Below are positions 49,582-61,177 of a stretch of 64,000 bases of DNA, piece by piece. Origin of the DNA: Gnetum montanum (Eukaryota; Streptophyta; Gnetopsida; Gnetales; Gnetaceae); NCBI GenBank assembly GCA_015680685.1, contig MNCI01011084.1, positions 34,900-98,899 of the forward strand. The letters are read 5' to 3'. A model generated the notes under the pieces. It did not search any database. It was not told where the DNA came from and saw only the letters and a list, made by a program, of their open reading frames with translations. The position numbers and the translations under genes were made by a program. Each line of letters opens with the position of its first letter. Within the stretch, counting starts at the first letter, position 1.

Positions 49582-50410
49582 TGATGAGCGACAAGGTACC
49601 CTTCTGCCCAACCATACGAATCACTAAGGCATTCAAACATGATTTGATCGAATTCTGTAGACCTATAATGATCTAGTGCACTAGTTCTTCTAGAAAGTGA
49701 AATGGGTGTTGAGAACATTTTTTGTCTTCCCAACTACACTTATGAAGCTCAAGGATATGGTTTAAGTGTAATTGAGGTACATGATTTTTATCATTTTATG
49801 TTTTATAAGTTTAATCGCCTACAACAAGAATGAAAGGTAGAGTAATTTAAGATCTAATTCATTTACTACCTAACTAGCCTAACACAAGTACCTGTTCCAC
49901 TTTCTTGGATACATCTTGAACATGTATAGCACTACTGGGCTACCAAATGTTAAGTGTTCCTAGGTTACCAAGTGCTACATTTATGCTAGAAGTGGTTGTG
50001 CTTCTGTTCATTTTCAACTGGAAATTAATTACTTAATTAAAGTGCATTAAAGAAAGAATTAATCTATTCTCAGTGTTGCAAGGATTTTTGAAAGAGTTTT
50101 TTTTTATTCCTATCACACTGTTGTGCTCAGGTACATTAGTGTTTGAATAAAGATCTATAAACACTTAGATTCCTGTTGTGGGCACTCAGAAAATATTCTA
50201 ACTTTGGAAGAAACAAATTGCAAGAGCTTCACTAACTATGAAAAAACTAGATATCAAAATCATGAGTCCAAGCACTATATTTATAGGCAATTTTATACCC
50301 CATGATATCAAATATCTGACATTGTGTCCTAGATCCAACATCGGATACCTAACGTTAAGGCTTCGACATCAGATACCTAACATCAGAGCATGCAAAAACA
50401 TGATTCATCA
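49582..50410 (-). repeat. 3' LTR of element B'
   Basis: Minus-strand U3 carries the palindrome array at 50302-50395 and CTATAAATA (reverse complement at 50278-50286). Colinear with 58745-59588. Confidence 0.92.
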
Positions 50411-50420
50411 TACCCCCACG
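50411..50420 (-). other. Polypurine tract of element B'
   Basis: Minus-strand CGTGGGGGTA directly before the 3' LTR. Confidence 0.8.
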
Positions 50421-52440
50421 ATTAAATGAAAACTCATCCTCGAGTGAAGAAGAGGAGAAACAAGTTCCTCAAAAAATATTGAAAAGGTATGTGATTATTA
50501 ACTGACATACAAATTGACTCAAATGGAACAAATAGACTCTAAGTGTCCAAGTGTATGGAGTTACAATCTTTACAAACTAGGTGTTCATGATAAGAGAAGT
50601 GAACACCCTTGATAAAACTGACATCCAATGCCTATTGGTAGTTGAAGAGTGAGAGAGGAGATCCCATGATCATGAATGGGTCCTTGTCATGTGGTATTGC
50701 CACATCATCCTTAGTGTAGATAGTCCTACTTCCAGTCCATGTTTCCCACTGCAATCATAATAGAATCATGAATTAGTATGTAATGTGTAACACATAGTCA
50801 TTAAATGCCTAATCTCATTGATGGTTATACTTGGCTAGGTTGTGATTATGATAGATTAATTCCTTTAGGAGTGTTAGAAGGAAAGATGATAGATAGGGCA
50901 AAATAGATAAGTGGTCCATTAAATTTGAAAAAGTTCTATACAAGAAAATATTTGAATAGGATGTAAGAATTCACAACAATAAAAAGGAAAGTTTACTTAA
51001 AAATGTTGTGAAAATGTGTACAATTGGATTTCATTAATGAGGTAAATAAAAGAATTTGATTATAAGAGTGTCTAAGGGTAAAGAACTTAACTAATTCCAC
51101 CAAAAGATATGCAAGTGGATCCTTCCTAAAGTAGACATAGGCCTTTTATGCCCTTGCATAACTTCAAACCAAAGAGTCCATGGGTCCCATGGATGATTAA
51201 TGGTTATGGAAGGTTAAGTACAAAAACCTAGAAGAAACTACCTAATAATTTTGACACATCAAACTAGGACATCAAATAAGAACATGAAATCAATAGTGAG
51301 GTGAGACATGGAAAACATAGATGGATGAGAGAGACTGGAATGGAGTTCCTAATTAAGGTCACATGAAGTCCTTTGTGAATTTTATGGTTAAATGACTTGA
51401 TAAGATCCATCATTAATCCAGACCAAAATGAACCTCATTCAGTGACTTTGCATCATCATTCTAAGACCAATCCATCCCCTTGAGACACAAGAGTTCTCCC
51501 ATAGAAAAACCATCATTTTTTATTTGAAAAGAAAAGAGGAGTAGGAAATGAGGAAGGGCCTTAGTTAGAGGGGACCTTTAGGCATGGGTAACATGTTTTT
51601 CTGGTCCCATAACTAGTGCTTGTAGCCAGTTTATTTTATCTATGGGGTATACTTTGAATTCCCATTATTATTATTATTTTGAAATGGGAACCACACTATG
51701 CAAAGAATTATTTGTTTATTTTATTGAAGGAATGTGCTTTGAATTCCTAGCATTTTTATGAGAATCACATCATGAAAAGACTTATTCAGCTTCCTTTTAT
51801 TGGTTGACATGGAATGGTAAGAAATCCAAGAAAACATGCATGCACCTAGGTAAACATAAAAGCATAAAGAGTACCAAATCCCTTGAAGTCACACCCTATT
51901 CAAACCTTTGAATCCTTCCCAATTCTAGAAACTACCAAAGTCATAAATCTGTTAATGTTTCATTAATGAAAAAGGGACTGCACATTTCCAAAATAAGAAA
52001 AATCATAAAGTTTGTGGATGGGTAGATGTTGTGGACTCACTATTTGTTGCATGAAAAAGAAACCATGTCCTAATCATTTGTAATGAAATTCAAAGCCAAA
52101 ATCTAGACACAACAATCAAATAACAAAATAGCACGTACCACTATCAAGCAACATATTACCATTGTACTTGGCACTTATTAATAAAAAGTTAGAAAATCAC
52201 ACCAAAATAAAATAAAATAAAACATAAAATAAAGTGTAAAATATTCAAGAATGGAAAATGTACTAACAATGGTGTAAACCAAAAATTAGAAAAGATTAAT
52301 AACATGAAAACAAGAAGATGTAAAATAAAGAGTATGTAAACCAAAAAGTTCTAAAACAAAAAAATGAAAAATTAAGGAGCCACTTATATGGTTAGCATGG
52401 GTGGCCATCTTCCCCATGACTAAGTTGAGAGGATATCCAA
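50421..52440. other. Element B' region between pol and PPT, no open frame
   Basis: The first 30 bases match the end of element I (AACTCATCCTCGAGT). The rest shows no trace I can align by eye with ORF2. Confidence 0.5.
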
Positions 52441-55400
52441 AATATGGAGCATGGTTGTCCATTTGATGAGGCCTTTGTTGTATTAGCTAGCTTATACTCG
52501 TGGAAAGGTTTAACTTGTTGGATGTTGACTAGCTATTTCTTGTCTGGGCTCTTAGGTTTGTAGATTATCATGACCCTAGAAGAGAAATTTTTGTAAATGA
52601 TGTAAGGTTCTTTCCACAATGTTTGAAACTTATTTCATTGAGGTACGTGTGTGGGGTTTCAGTAGAGAACCTTATTTCTCAGTTGAAATTTGACTTCTCT
52701 AATTTTAAGGTCATGGCACTTTTTATTGTAGGCCTTGTGCAACTCATTAAATGATAGGGCCACTAATCAATTTTCATCTAGTAGGTTGAGATTCATTAGT
52801 CTTTCTTTTTGTGCTAGACTCAAGTCAAGTTTGAGGTCATAGGTTTTTGAAAGTGTATAGAACTTGGATTGAATAGGAAGTTTTGGTAATTTCTAGTACA
52901 TAAGCTCATAGGGAGAATAGCCTTTAGGAAATTTCCATGTTGAGCGATAGGCCTAAACGACATCATTGAGTTTTTTACTCTAGTTTTTTCTATATTTGCT
53001 AATAGTTCTTGTTATAATCCTTGTGACTTCCCTATTGGTAACCTCAATTTAACCATTGGCTTGGGGGTGGTAGGGTGTTATGAGTTTATATTCAACCCTT
53101 AAGCATTACATGAGCTTCCAAAAAGTAGTGCTTGTAAAGTGAGTTCCATTATCAGAAATAAAAGCATGTGGCACACCAAACCTATTTACAACATTTTGTT
53201 ATACAAACCTAGTAGTAGTAGAAGATGTATAGTTGATGATGGTTGTTGCTTCTACCCATTTTGTATAATAGTTAATAGCAACTATGATGTATATCTTTCC
53301 ATTTGACATGGGCATGATGGGATCCACAAAATCAATGCTCCAAATGTTGAAGGGTTCCAATGGTTGCATCCATTACTAAGGTCCCTCCATTCGAGTAGTC
53401 ATTCCACTATCTCATTGGCATTATTCATAAGAGTAGACATAATGGTGACCATCCCTAAAGATTATTGGCCAATAGTACCCTATCATTAGGATTTTAATGG
53501 TTGTGCATATCCTAGCATAGTGTCCTCTGTAAGGACCTTTACGAGCATCTTGGAGAATGTGTAGTTGATTAGCATTAGGAACACACCAATGAACTAGGCC
53601 ATTGGCACACATCTTATAGAAGTTTTTGTTGATCTCCATGAAGTGTTTTACCTAGTGAAGAAATTGTTGTTTCTTCCAGTGGTCCAACCATTGTGGCATC
53701 TCTTGGGTAAGAAGATAGGTGAGAATGCCATCATATCATTTAGGCTCATTAAGCAATTGTTCAGTTATAGCCCCAACAAAGAGGATTTCATTAGGAAATA
53801 TATCAGATAGTGGATTTTCTTCCTCTTTGTTATCCCATCACAACCAAGACAAGTGGTCAGTGATCATATTCTTAGTGCCCTTCAATCTATCATCATAAGA
53901 TCAAATTCTTACAAGATCACTAGCCACCGTTTGACATGAGGGCTCACCATTGGCTTGTTCATCAAGAAGAGGATGGCATTGTGATTCATGTGCACAAACA
54001 CCTTGTAGCCAAGAACATAATGCCTAAACTTATCTAGAGCAAACACCACTGCCATCAATTCCTTTTTGTTGTAGTGGTGTAGTTTAGTTGTGCACCCACA
54101 ATGCTTTATCTAGCACAATGGATGTAGTATGGATGTTTCTTGTCATCCATCTACGTAAGCATGACTCCCAAGGCATAATTTGATGCATTCATCATAACAT
54201 GAAATGGTTTGGACTAGTTAGGTGCTTGTAGGATTGGAGTTTGTACAAATTTCTCTTTCAACTATTGGAATGCTTTTTCACATTCCACGGTCCAGACAAA
54301 TGGAGCATCTTTCTTTGTTAGTTCCACCAACGACTTTGCAATCTTAGAGAAATTCTCTATGAATCGTCAGTAGTAGCTAGTATGTCTAAGAAATGATCAA
54401 ACATCTTTGATAGTTTCTGGTTGGTGGGTTATTCCTTGGATAACCCTTATTTTTTCTAGGTTGACCTCAATTCCTACTTGTGATATTCTATGCCTTAATA
54501 CAATGCCTTCCTAGCCCATTAGGTGACCTTTTTACCAATTGAGCTTAAGGTTTATCTCAACACATTGTTTCAGTACTTGCTCAAGGTTGTCTAGGGCTTA
54601 CTCAAATGTAGCTCCATAAGTGAAGAAGTCATCCATGAAGACTTCCACACCACTACTGATTTTTTGTTGAAAAGTGCTTAGAACTAGGTGTTGGAATGTA
54701 GTAGGAGCATTACATAGACCAAAAAAACATCTTACGATATCCAAAAGTCCCCCAGGGATTTGTGAAATTTTTTTTTGGCTTGGTCCTCTGGTGCAATTTG
54801 AATTTGGTTATAGCCACTATAACCATCTAGAAAACTATAGTAGTAATGCCTAGATATTTTTTCTAATACTTGATCAACAAATGGTAATAGAAAATGGTCC
54901 TTGAATGTTGCCATATCCAATAGCTGAAAATTCATGCAGACCTATCATTTGCCACATTTCTTTAGCATAATCATGAGTTGAATAACCCATTCATTATCTA
55001 CAATGGGATAAATAAACCATGCCTTGAGGAGTTGTTTAATTTCCTCTTTGATGATCTACTTTAGTTTGGGGTTCAATTGCCTTTGTGGTTGTCTCTTTGG
55101 CTTCATGGCTAGATCAGTGTAGATGCAATGTTAGCATATCCTACGATCAATTCCTATGAGTTTAGGATATGACCAAGAAAAATTTGTTGACCATTTTTCA
55201 ACCACATTCAATAGCATCATTTTTTGCTTTGGAGCAAGATTTACATTGATTATGACCAGCTTCTCATTTTTTAAAAACACATATTCCATTTCAGCCAATA
55301 GCATTTTTAGTTTAAGGGGCTATTGCTTAAAATTTTCAGGAATTTCTAACTCTTCCCAATAAGTATTATCATTTGCATCAGCAGAGAGTTGGTGATGAAC

Positions 55401-55992
55401 CTACTCTAGTTCATCCATTCTTGTGATATATATGCATATCAAGCTCTCAGTTGGTTCCATGCAAAGTGTGCTACTCTCAGAATTAGTGGTTAGCTAGTGG
55501 GTACCATTCTATTTGGTGGCTGCTACATATAGACATCTTTGAATTTTTGCTCCTGGTGCATTCTTCTTGCATGTAGAGATAGATGCTTGTTTCATAGCCC
55601 AGAGTTTCTACACACAACTACACCTTGTATCATTGTATCCAATGCATGGAACTTGCATTTTCTTGATTTTTCTGAATGAATTTTTTTTATATATTTCTAG
55701 GGAAAGATCTCTAGTGCCCATTCTTGGATTAATGGTGTGAAGCTATGTCCTTTCCATGATGATTGGAAAATCTCTTTTGTAGTCCTCCACCTTCAACTAG
55801 GAAATTAGCAGGATAAGACCATCCACAGATAGTGGTCATAATGTCTTCCACTAATCCTAATGGAATAATGATGGATTGGTTTGTCAATTCTAATATGATA
55901 TTGCTCTTCTTTAAAGGAGTCATGTTCCATGCAATATACATCTCATGAGAGATCAGGTTGACATTAGAACCTAAGTTGAGAAGATGTTGCAT
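52440..55992 (-). pseudogene. pol of element B': protease, RT, RNase H, integrase, with stops
   Basis: Minus strand. Protease LLNLGSNVNLISHEMY (55940-55990). RT: LPFVDQVLEKISRH, FLDGYSGYNQIQIAPED (about 54790-54840) and VFMDDF (54621-54638). RNase H: about 53990-54300 (NASNYALGVML, AQLNYTTT), with the first catalytic Asp read as Asn. Integrase zinc finger: about 53420-53570 (HILQDARKGPYRGHYAR, MIGYYWP). Core: FVDPIM (about 53320), ISDNGTHF (about 53150) and HPQANG-stop-IEVTN (about 53045), so D, D and E are all present. These motifs are Athila-type. Many stops, no product expected. Confidence 0.85.
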
Positions 55993-55999
55993 GGTTTAT

Positions 56000-58560
56000 T
56001 CCTAGTGATCTACAAATAAATCAAAGGACTTCCAAGATCTACTAACTTCCTAGGAATGTTTCCAACATGGATCCAATCAGATACAGTATGAGTAAGCATA
56101 ATAATATGGATCCTAGGTGATTTTTGGTTTGAAGGAGACTCAAAGGTATTTAAGATAGAGGAAGACAAAGGAATAGGGTTGTCAACCGAAAGTGTATTTG
56201 AGGGCTTAGGTGGACTACATGATTAAAAGAAAGGTCTTTTCTTAGATTGAGTATCCAAACCACTTGATTGATTAACCAATTATAGGTTAATGACCCTAGT
56301 AGCATTGTGTTGTTGTAGTTGAGGTGGTAGTTCACCCTACATAGATGAAGCAGGTGGTAGCTATATGATTGGAGGAAAAAGATGTACAGGAATAGGAGGA
56401 GGATAAGGGTAAGAGGTGGTATCCCCCCTTGCATGTGGAGAATGCATTCAGTAATTAGCAGGAGGATAGTAGTGAGGTTGGAAAGTAGAAATGTGACTTG
56501 AGGAGTCACGTTGAGGCAAGGGTTGTTGAACATAATACCCATTTGGGTTAGGTTTTTTATAAGGGTATTACTATCTTGGTGGTACTAGTGCCCATGAGTG
56601 TGGTTCCTACCACTATTGATATTTCTTGTATAGTTGTGGTGGAGTTCCATTGGGATAATATTGTTATTACTGGTGGAACTGCCTAAAATTACCTTAAGGA
56701 TAAGGTAATCGTTTGGATGTTTGCCTTTGTGTTTGTCATGAACTCAAAGCATACACCCCATACTCTTATAAATCTAACACTATGGGGCAACATCCCTTAG
56801 GATGTTCATACTAGCAAACATCACATCCACCATCATCATTTGATTCACTTCTTGCAAATTCTTCTATTGCAACAATCTTGCCCTTACCTTGTTCTTTGGA
56901 CTCTTCAACAATTTTTAACACAACTTGAAATTTGCTATCCATGGAGTCCCATAACTAATCAACCCTAGTCATAATTTTATATTGAAATTTTTGGAGTGGA
57001 AATGTTTCCCTATTCACCACCTCATTAGGTGTAGATTCTTCCTCACTATCATAAAATTGAACCACCCTCTTTTGGATGGAAGGATTGCAATTGTACTCTT
57101 CTACACTTTCTCTTTTTCATAATTCATCCTCCTCTTTAGCTACTTGCTTGATTAGTCTTTGTATTTGATAAATTCTTAATTTTGATAGTTGCCCTTAGGC
57201 ATAAATGCCAAGGGTTCTCCACATTTCTTATCGAAGCCCATCTACAATGTGGTGAAGTTGATCCAGTTGAGAATAACCATGGCCAAGACATTTGTGCAAT
57301 AAGGAATAGTATCAGTCGATGGTAACATCCAACAGTTCTTGTGTTCCTTGTTTCCATCCTTAGATCTACCTTCTCAAGTTGGACACTCTGGATTATGTTT
57401 GATATTTGTCATTTAATAATTCAAGCATGGTACTTCATTATTTGATAGATTCTAGCTCTAAGTACCAATACTAGTTTTCTACTTCTTTGATGAGTATCCT
57501 TGGGAACAACTTAAGTTTTTGCTACTCATTCTCTATGTTCTACAAAGCACATGCATCTTGAAAAGCTTGGAGATGGTTCTACATATTTGAGTTATATCCT
57601 CCTTCGAATCAAGAAATATTATTCATGTCTAGCCTTTTGATCTCGCTATCCTTCAAGTGCCTTGTTGGAATTCCTACCACCTCTACAATGTTTAGCATAC
57701 TTTGAGTAGCAATAAAATGCTCATCAAGGCCTTGATTTTGATGCTTATGATGCCCCCTACTACCCCTTTGTTCATGGTGATGTGCCTCTCTTGAATGTTT
57801 GTGCCCTTGGTCTTGCCTTGCCCAATGATCATTTCATTGATTTTTTTTCTATTAATCATTTTGGTCACCTCCATCATGACCATGCCCTCTATGGTTACGA
57901 TCAAACCTAGAAGAAGAAGATGATGATGAAGGTGAAAAGGAAGGAGGACTAGCATCATCATGGTTCCTGCTACCACCTCTTCAGTGATCGCAACCATGAT
58001 ATTGATCTTATTTCTTGTCCACATCCTTGCCTTGGCTTGCCCCTTTGGATCCTTCTTTGTCATTGGATCCATTCTTACTAGAACTAAGATTGTGAATCAT
58101 GGACTACAAATTTTAGTTTTCACCTCCATCACCGAAGCCAAAGAGAGGAATTTCACTGAATGGAAAATCCCTAGAGAAGAGTTCCCCACCATTGTTTTGG
58201 TATAGCAGGAATGTAGAATCATTAAATATTTTTCCATTCATAGATTCATAACATTGTTCTAGGTGTCCATCTCATAGGTGTTGTGCCTTAGTGGGATGAT
58301 AATCCCTAGCATCAGTATCTTGCACAACATACTCAACATGACATTCTTGGAGACCCCATTATATAAGCATTGGTTGGAGCATTGCAGGAACAACTCAATT
58401 GGATGGCAACATATTGTTGCCCTCCATGTCATGCTACTATAGTTGTTCATCTTGATGTAGGATGAAGGTGAAATTGGGTACGTACACATAGGGATGAGCA
58501 TATACCACTTGATATTATTAAGGCATCGGTTGATGAGCTCCATTTAACTTGGCCAGAGAA
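56000..58560 (-). pseudogene. gag of element B', degraded
   Basis: Minus strand. QKLKLFPRILI, then STMLELLNDKYQT, LLHKCLGHGYSQLDQLHHIVDGL and LIKQVAKEEDEL align with gag of element A. A His/Arg/Lys/Ser-rich tract lies at about 57690-58070. The C-terminal part (56150-56540) is low-complexity. Dense stops and shifts. Confidence 0.8.
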
Positions 58561-58725
58561 GAAATCTTGTGAAATGAAGACATTTTCAATTAGATGATAA
58601 AAATGTAGTGTGCTTTTAAATTTTTGTTGTAGTAATTGTAAAATATGACATGACTCTCTGGTTTGTTCCAATTATTTTGAATGGTTTCCACTAAATCCTA
58701 GATAGCGCATGAAACAACCAAAAGG

Positions 58726-58744
58726 TCCCCAACAACGACACCAA
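58726..58744 (-). other. Primer binding site of element B'
   Basis: Minus-strand TTGGTGTCGTTGTTGGGGA; an Athila/Tat-type PBS with C to T changes relative to element A. Confidence 0.82.
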
Positions 58745-59588
58745 TGATGAGCAATGAGGTACGCCTACACCCAACCATACAAATCACTAAGGCATTCACA
58801 CATGATTTGGTCAAATTCTATAGACCTATAGTTCTCCATTGAACTAGTTTTTCTAGAAAGTGAAATGGACATTGAGAATGTCTATTGTCTTCCCAACTAC
58901 ACTTGTGAAGCTCAAGGGTATTGTTTAAGTGTAATTGAGGAACATGATTGTTATCATTTTATGTTTTATAATTTTAATCACCTACAACAAGAATGAAAGG
59001 TAGAATAATTTAAGATCTAATTCATTTACCACCTAGCTAGCCTAACACAAGTACCCGTTCCACTTTCCTGGACATATCCTAAACATGTATAGCACTACTA
59101 GGCTACTAAACGTTAAGCGTTCTTAGATTACCAAGTGCTACATGTATGCTCAAAGTGGTTGTGCTTGTGTTCATTAACAACTAGAAATTAATTACTTAAT
59201 TAAAGTGCATTAAAGTAAAGTACATTAAAGAAAGTATTAATCTATTCTCAGTGCTACAAGGATTGTCGAAAGAGTTCATTTTTATTCTCGTCACACTATT
59301 GTGCTCGGGTACATTAGTGTTCAAACAAAGATCTGTGCATACTCAGATTTCTACTATGGGCACTCAAAAAATATTCTAACTCTAGAATAAAAAAACTACA
59401 AGAGCTTCACTAACTATGATAAAAATTGATATCAAAATCATGAGCCCAAGTGCTATATTTATGGACCAGTGTATACCCTGTGATATTGAATATCTGACAT
59501 CATGTCTTGGTTCTGACATTAGACACCCAACATTGAGGCTCTAACATTGGATATCCAATGTTAGAGCATGCAAAAACATGATTCATTA
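58745..59588 (-). repeat. 5' LTR of element B'
   Basis: TGATGAGC...TGATTCATTA (CA mutated to TA). Colinear with 49582-50410, including cactaaggcattcacacatg. Confidence 0.92.
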
Positions 59589-59593
59589 GTCAT
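59589..59593. repeat. Target-site duplication of element B', right copy (GTCAT)
   Basis: Identical to 49577-49581. Confidence 0.92.
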
Positions 59594-60988
59594 TAATTCT
59601 CTATTACTGAGTCCTAGGTGCTTACTTTTGGTCACATGGAGCTTTATTGAGTTTTTACACTTTGTTTAATTTTTCTTTAATAACATAACATTTAGGCTTG
59701 TAGATGTATAATTATTCTTGAACGTCGTCATTTAGAAGTGTTGAGTTAATATCCATTTATAGAACCTTTAGATCTTTATGTGCTATTATGGTAAGAATAA
59801 GCTTGATGGTTTTAAAATTGGCTATCAATAAAAAGATTTCTTCATAGTTAATGGATTTTTTTTATTTGAATCATTTTGCCACAAGTCTTTCTTTGTGTGT
59901 TGTGACATTTCTATTCTCATTGTACTTTGTTTTATATAGTCACTTGCAATTAATAACCTTTTTATCTTTTGGTTAATCTACTAATTCCCATGTGTTATTT
60001 CTTAGGATGGCATTGTACTCTTTGTCCATGGCTTCTTTCTAAACTTTTAATTTCATGGCTTCATTAACATTAGTTGATTCACTTGAGACTATTGAATATG
60101 TCATATTTGTAATATTATGAGATCTTTTAGTTCTTCTTTCAAAGTTTATGTCGAGCACTGACTATGAGGATGATCTCTTTGAATTGAATATTTTGAACTT
60201 TAATATGTGTCTAATTTTTGTTTCTATTTGAAAAATTCACTTGTGCCAAACTTTGTATTATTAAATATAACATCTCTTGAAATATGTCCTTTTTGATTCA
60301 TTGGATCATAGTACCTATATCCACTAGTGTGAGAATCATAACCAAGAAAGATGCATTTCTTTACTCTATCTTCAAATTCTTAATGAATTGTTTTGGGGTC
60401 TTTACATACCTATGACACCCAAATATTCTCATATGACTTAGGTTAGGAATTTTGTTATATCTATCTTCATATGAGGATTTGTCTTCATTACTTTTGGTAG
60501 TGATTCAATCAAAATATAATAAGTAGTTGTGATGGTCATACTTCAATATTGATTAGGCAGTGAGGCAAGTGTTAGTAAACATCTTGTCATGTCATGTATT
60601 ATTTTATTCTTTCTTTTAGCTACTCCATTTGATTTCAAGCTATATCTACATGTTTTCTAATGAAAGATATCATTTTCTTTACAAAACCTATCAAATTATT
60701 TATTTATGAATTCACTTCCATTGTCTAATCTAATAGCCTTTGTCTTCACATTCATGGAGTTTTCAATCAGTTTGTGGAAAGTTTCAAAATATTTGATGGC
60801 TTCATCCTTTTACTTTAGATTATAAGTCCAATTGTATATTGAGTAGTCAACATGACCATGAAATAATTTATCCCTTCTATTAAAACAATGAACATTGGTC
60901 CAACAAGATTTATGTGCATAAGGTCCAATGATTTTTCCTTCTTTATCATGTAAGAGTTATGAGGAGAATTGGTTTGCTTTTCTTGTAT
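59589..60988 (-). pseudogene. Copia B pol, integrase to RT part right of the nested element
   Basis: Reverse complement follows copia C from about 44320 back to 43040. Shared landmarks include the GGGGTCTTTACATA/TATGTAAAGACCCC stretch (60395) and AAGAAAGATGCATTTCTT (60345). The 5' part of pol, gag and the 5' LTR are missing beyond 60988, where element I begins. Confidence 0.8.
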
Positions 60989-61006
60989 GCAAACCGCGTC
61001 TCATCA
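60989..61006 (-). repeat. 18-bp remnant of the 3' LTR of element I
   Basis: Minus-strand TGATGAGACGCGGTTTGC matches the LTR start of element A (TGATGAGTCGCATTTTGG). It is cut at a junction with copia B. Confidence 0.65.
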
Positions 61007-61020
61007 TACCCCCACGACTG
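61007..61020 (-). other. Polypurine tract of element I
   Basis: Minus-strand CAGTCGTGGGGGTA before TGATGAG. Confidence 0.75.
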
Positions 61021-61177
61021 AATAAAAACTCATCCTCGAGTTACAAGGAGAACAAGCTTCAGTGATTACACAGTGGATAGGTATGGGATTATTAACTAGA
61101 AAAAGAAATGGACTAATGCCACAGTGTGGGAAGACACAACACAGAGAAAAAACGCTACAACTACAAAAACGGGGAAC

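Larger units (their letters stand above)
49582..59588 (-). mobile_element. Element B': complete gag-pol Athila/Tat-like gypsy element
   Basis: 10,007 bp on the minus strand, flanked by GTCAT and bounded by LTRs of 829 and 844 bp with TGATGA...TCATCA ends. It has a PBS, gag, protease, RT, RNase H, integrase and PPT. The 2-kb stretch between integrase and the 3' LTR, where A and I have ORF2, has no open frame. It splits the copia B pol. Confidence 0.92.

Noticed and set aside
57960-58205. Plus-strand frame with hydrophobic start
   Set aside because: Antisense shadow of the gag region of element B'.
58745-59585. Element B' LTR ending at TGATTCA
   Set aside because: Extending three bases gives the TGATGA/TCATCA ends and the GTCAT duplication, so the longer LTR is right.
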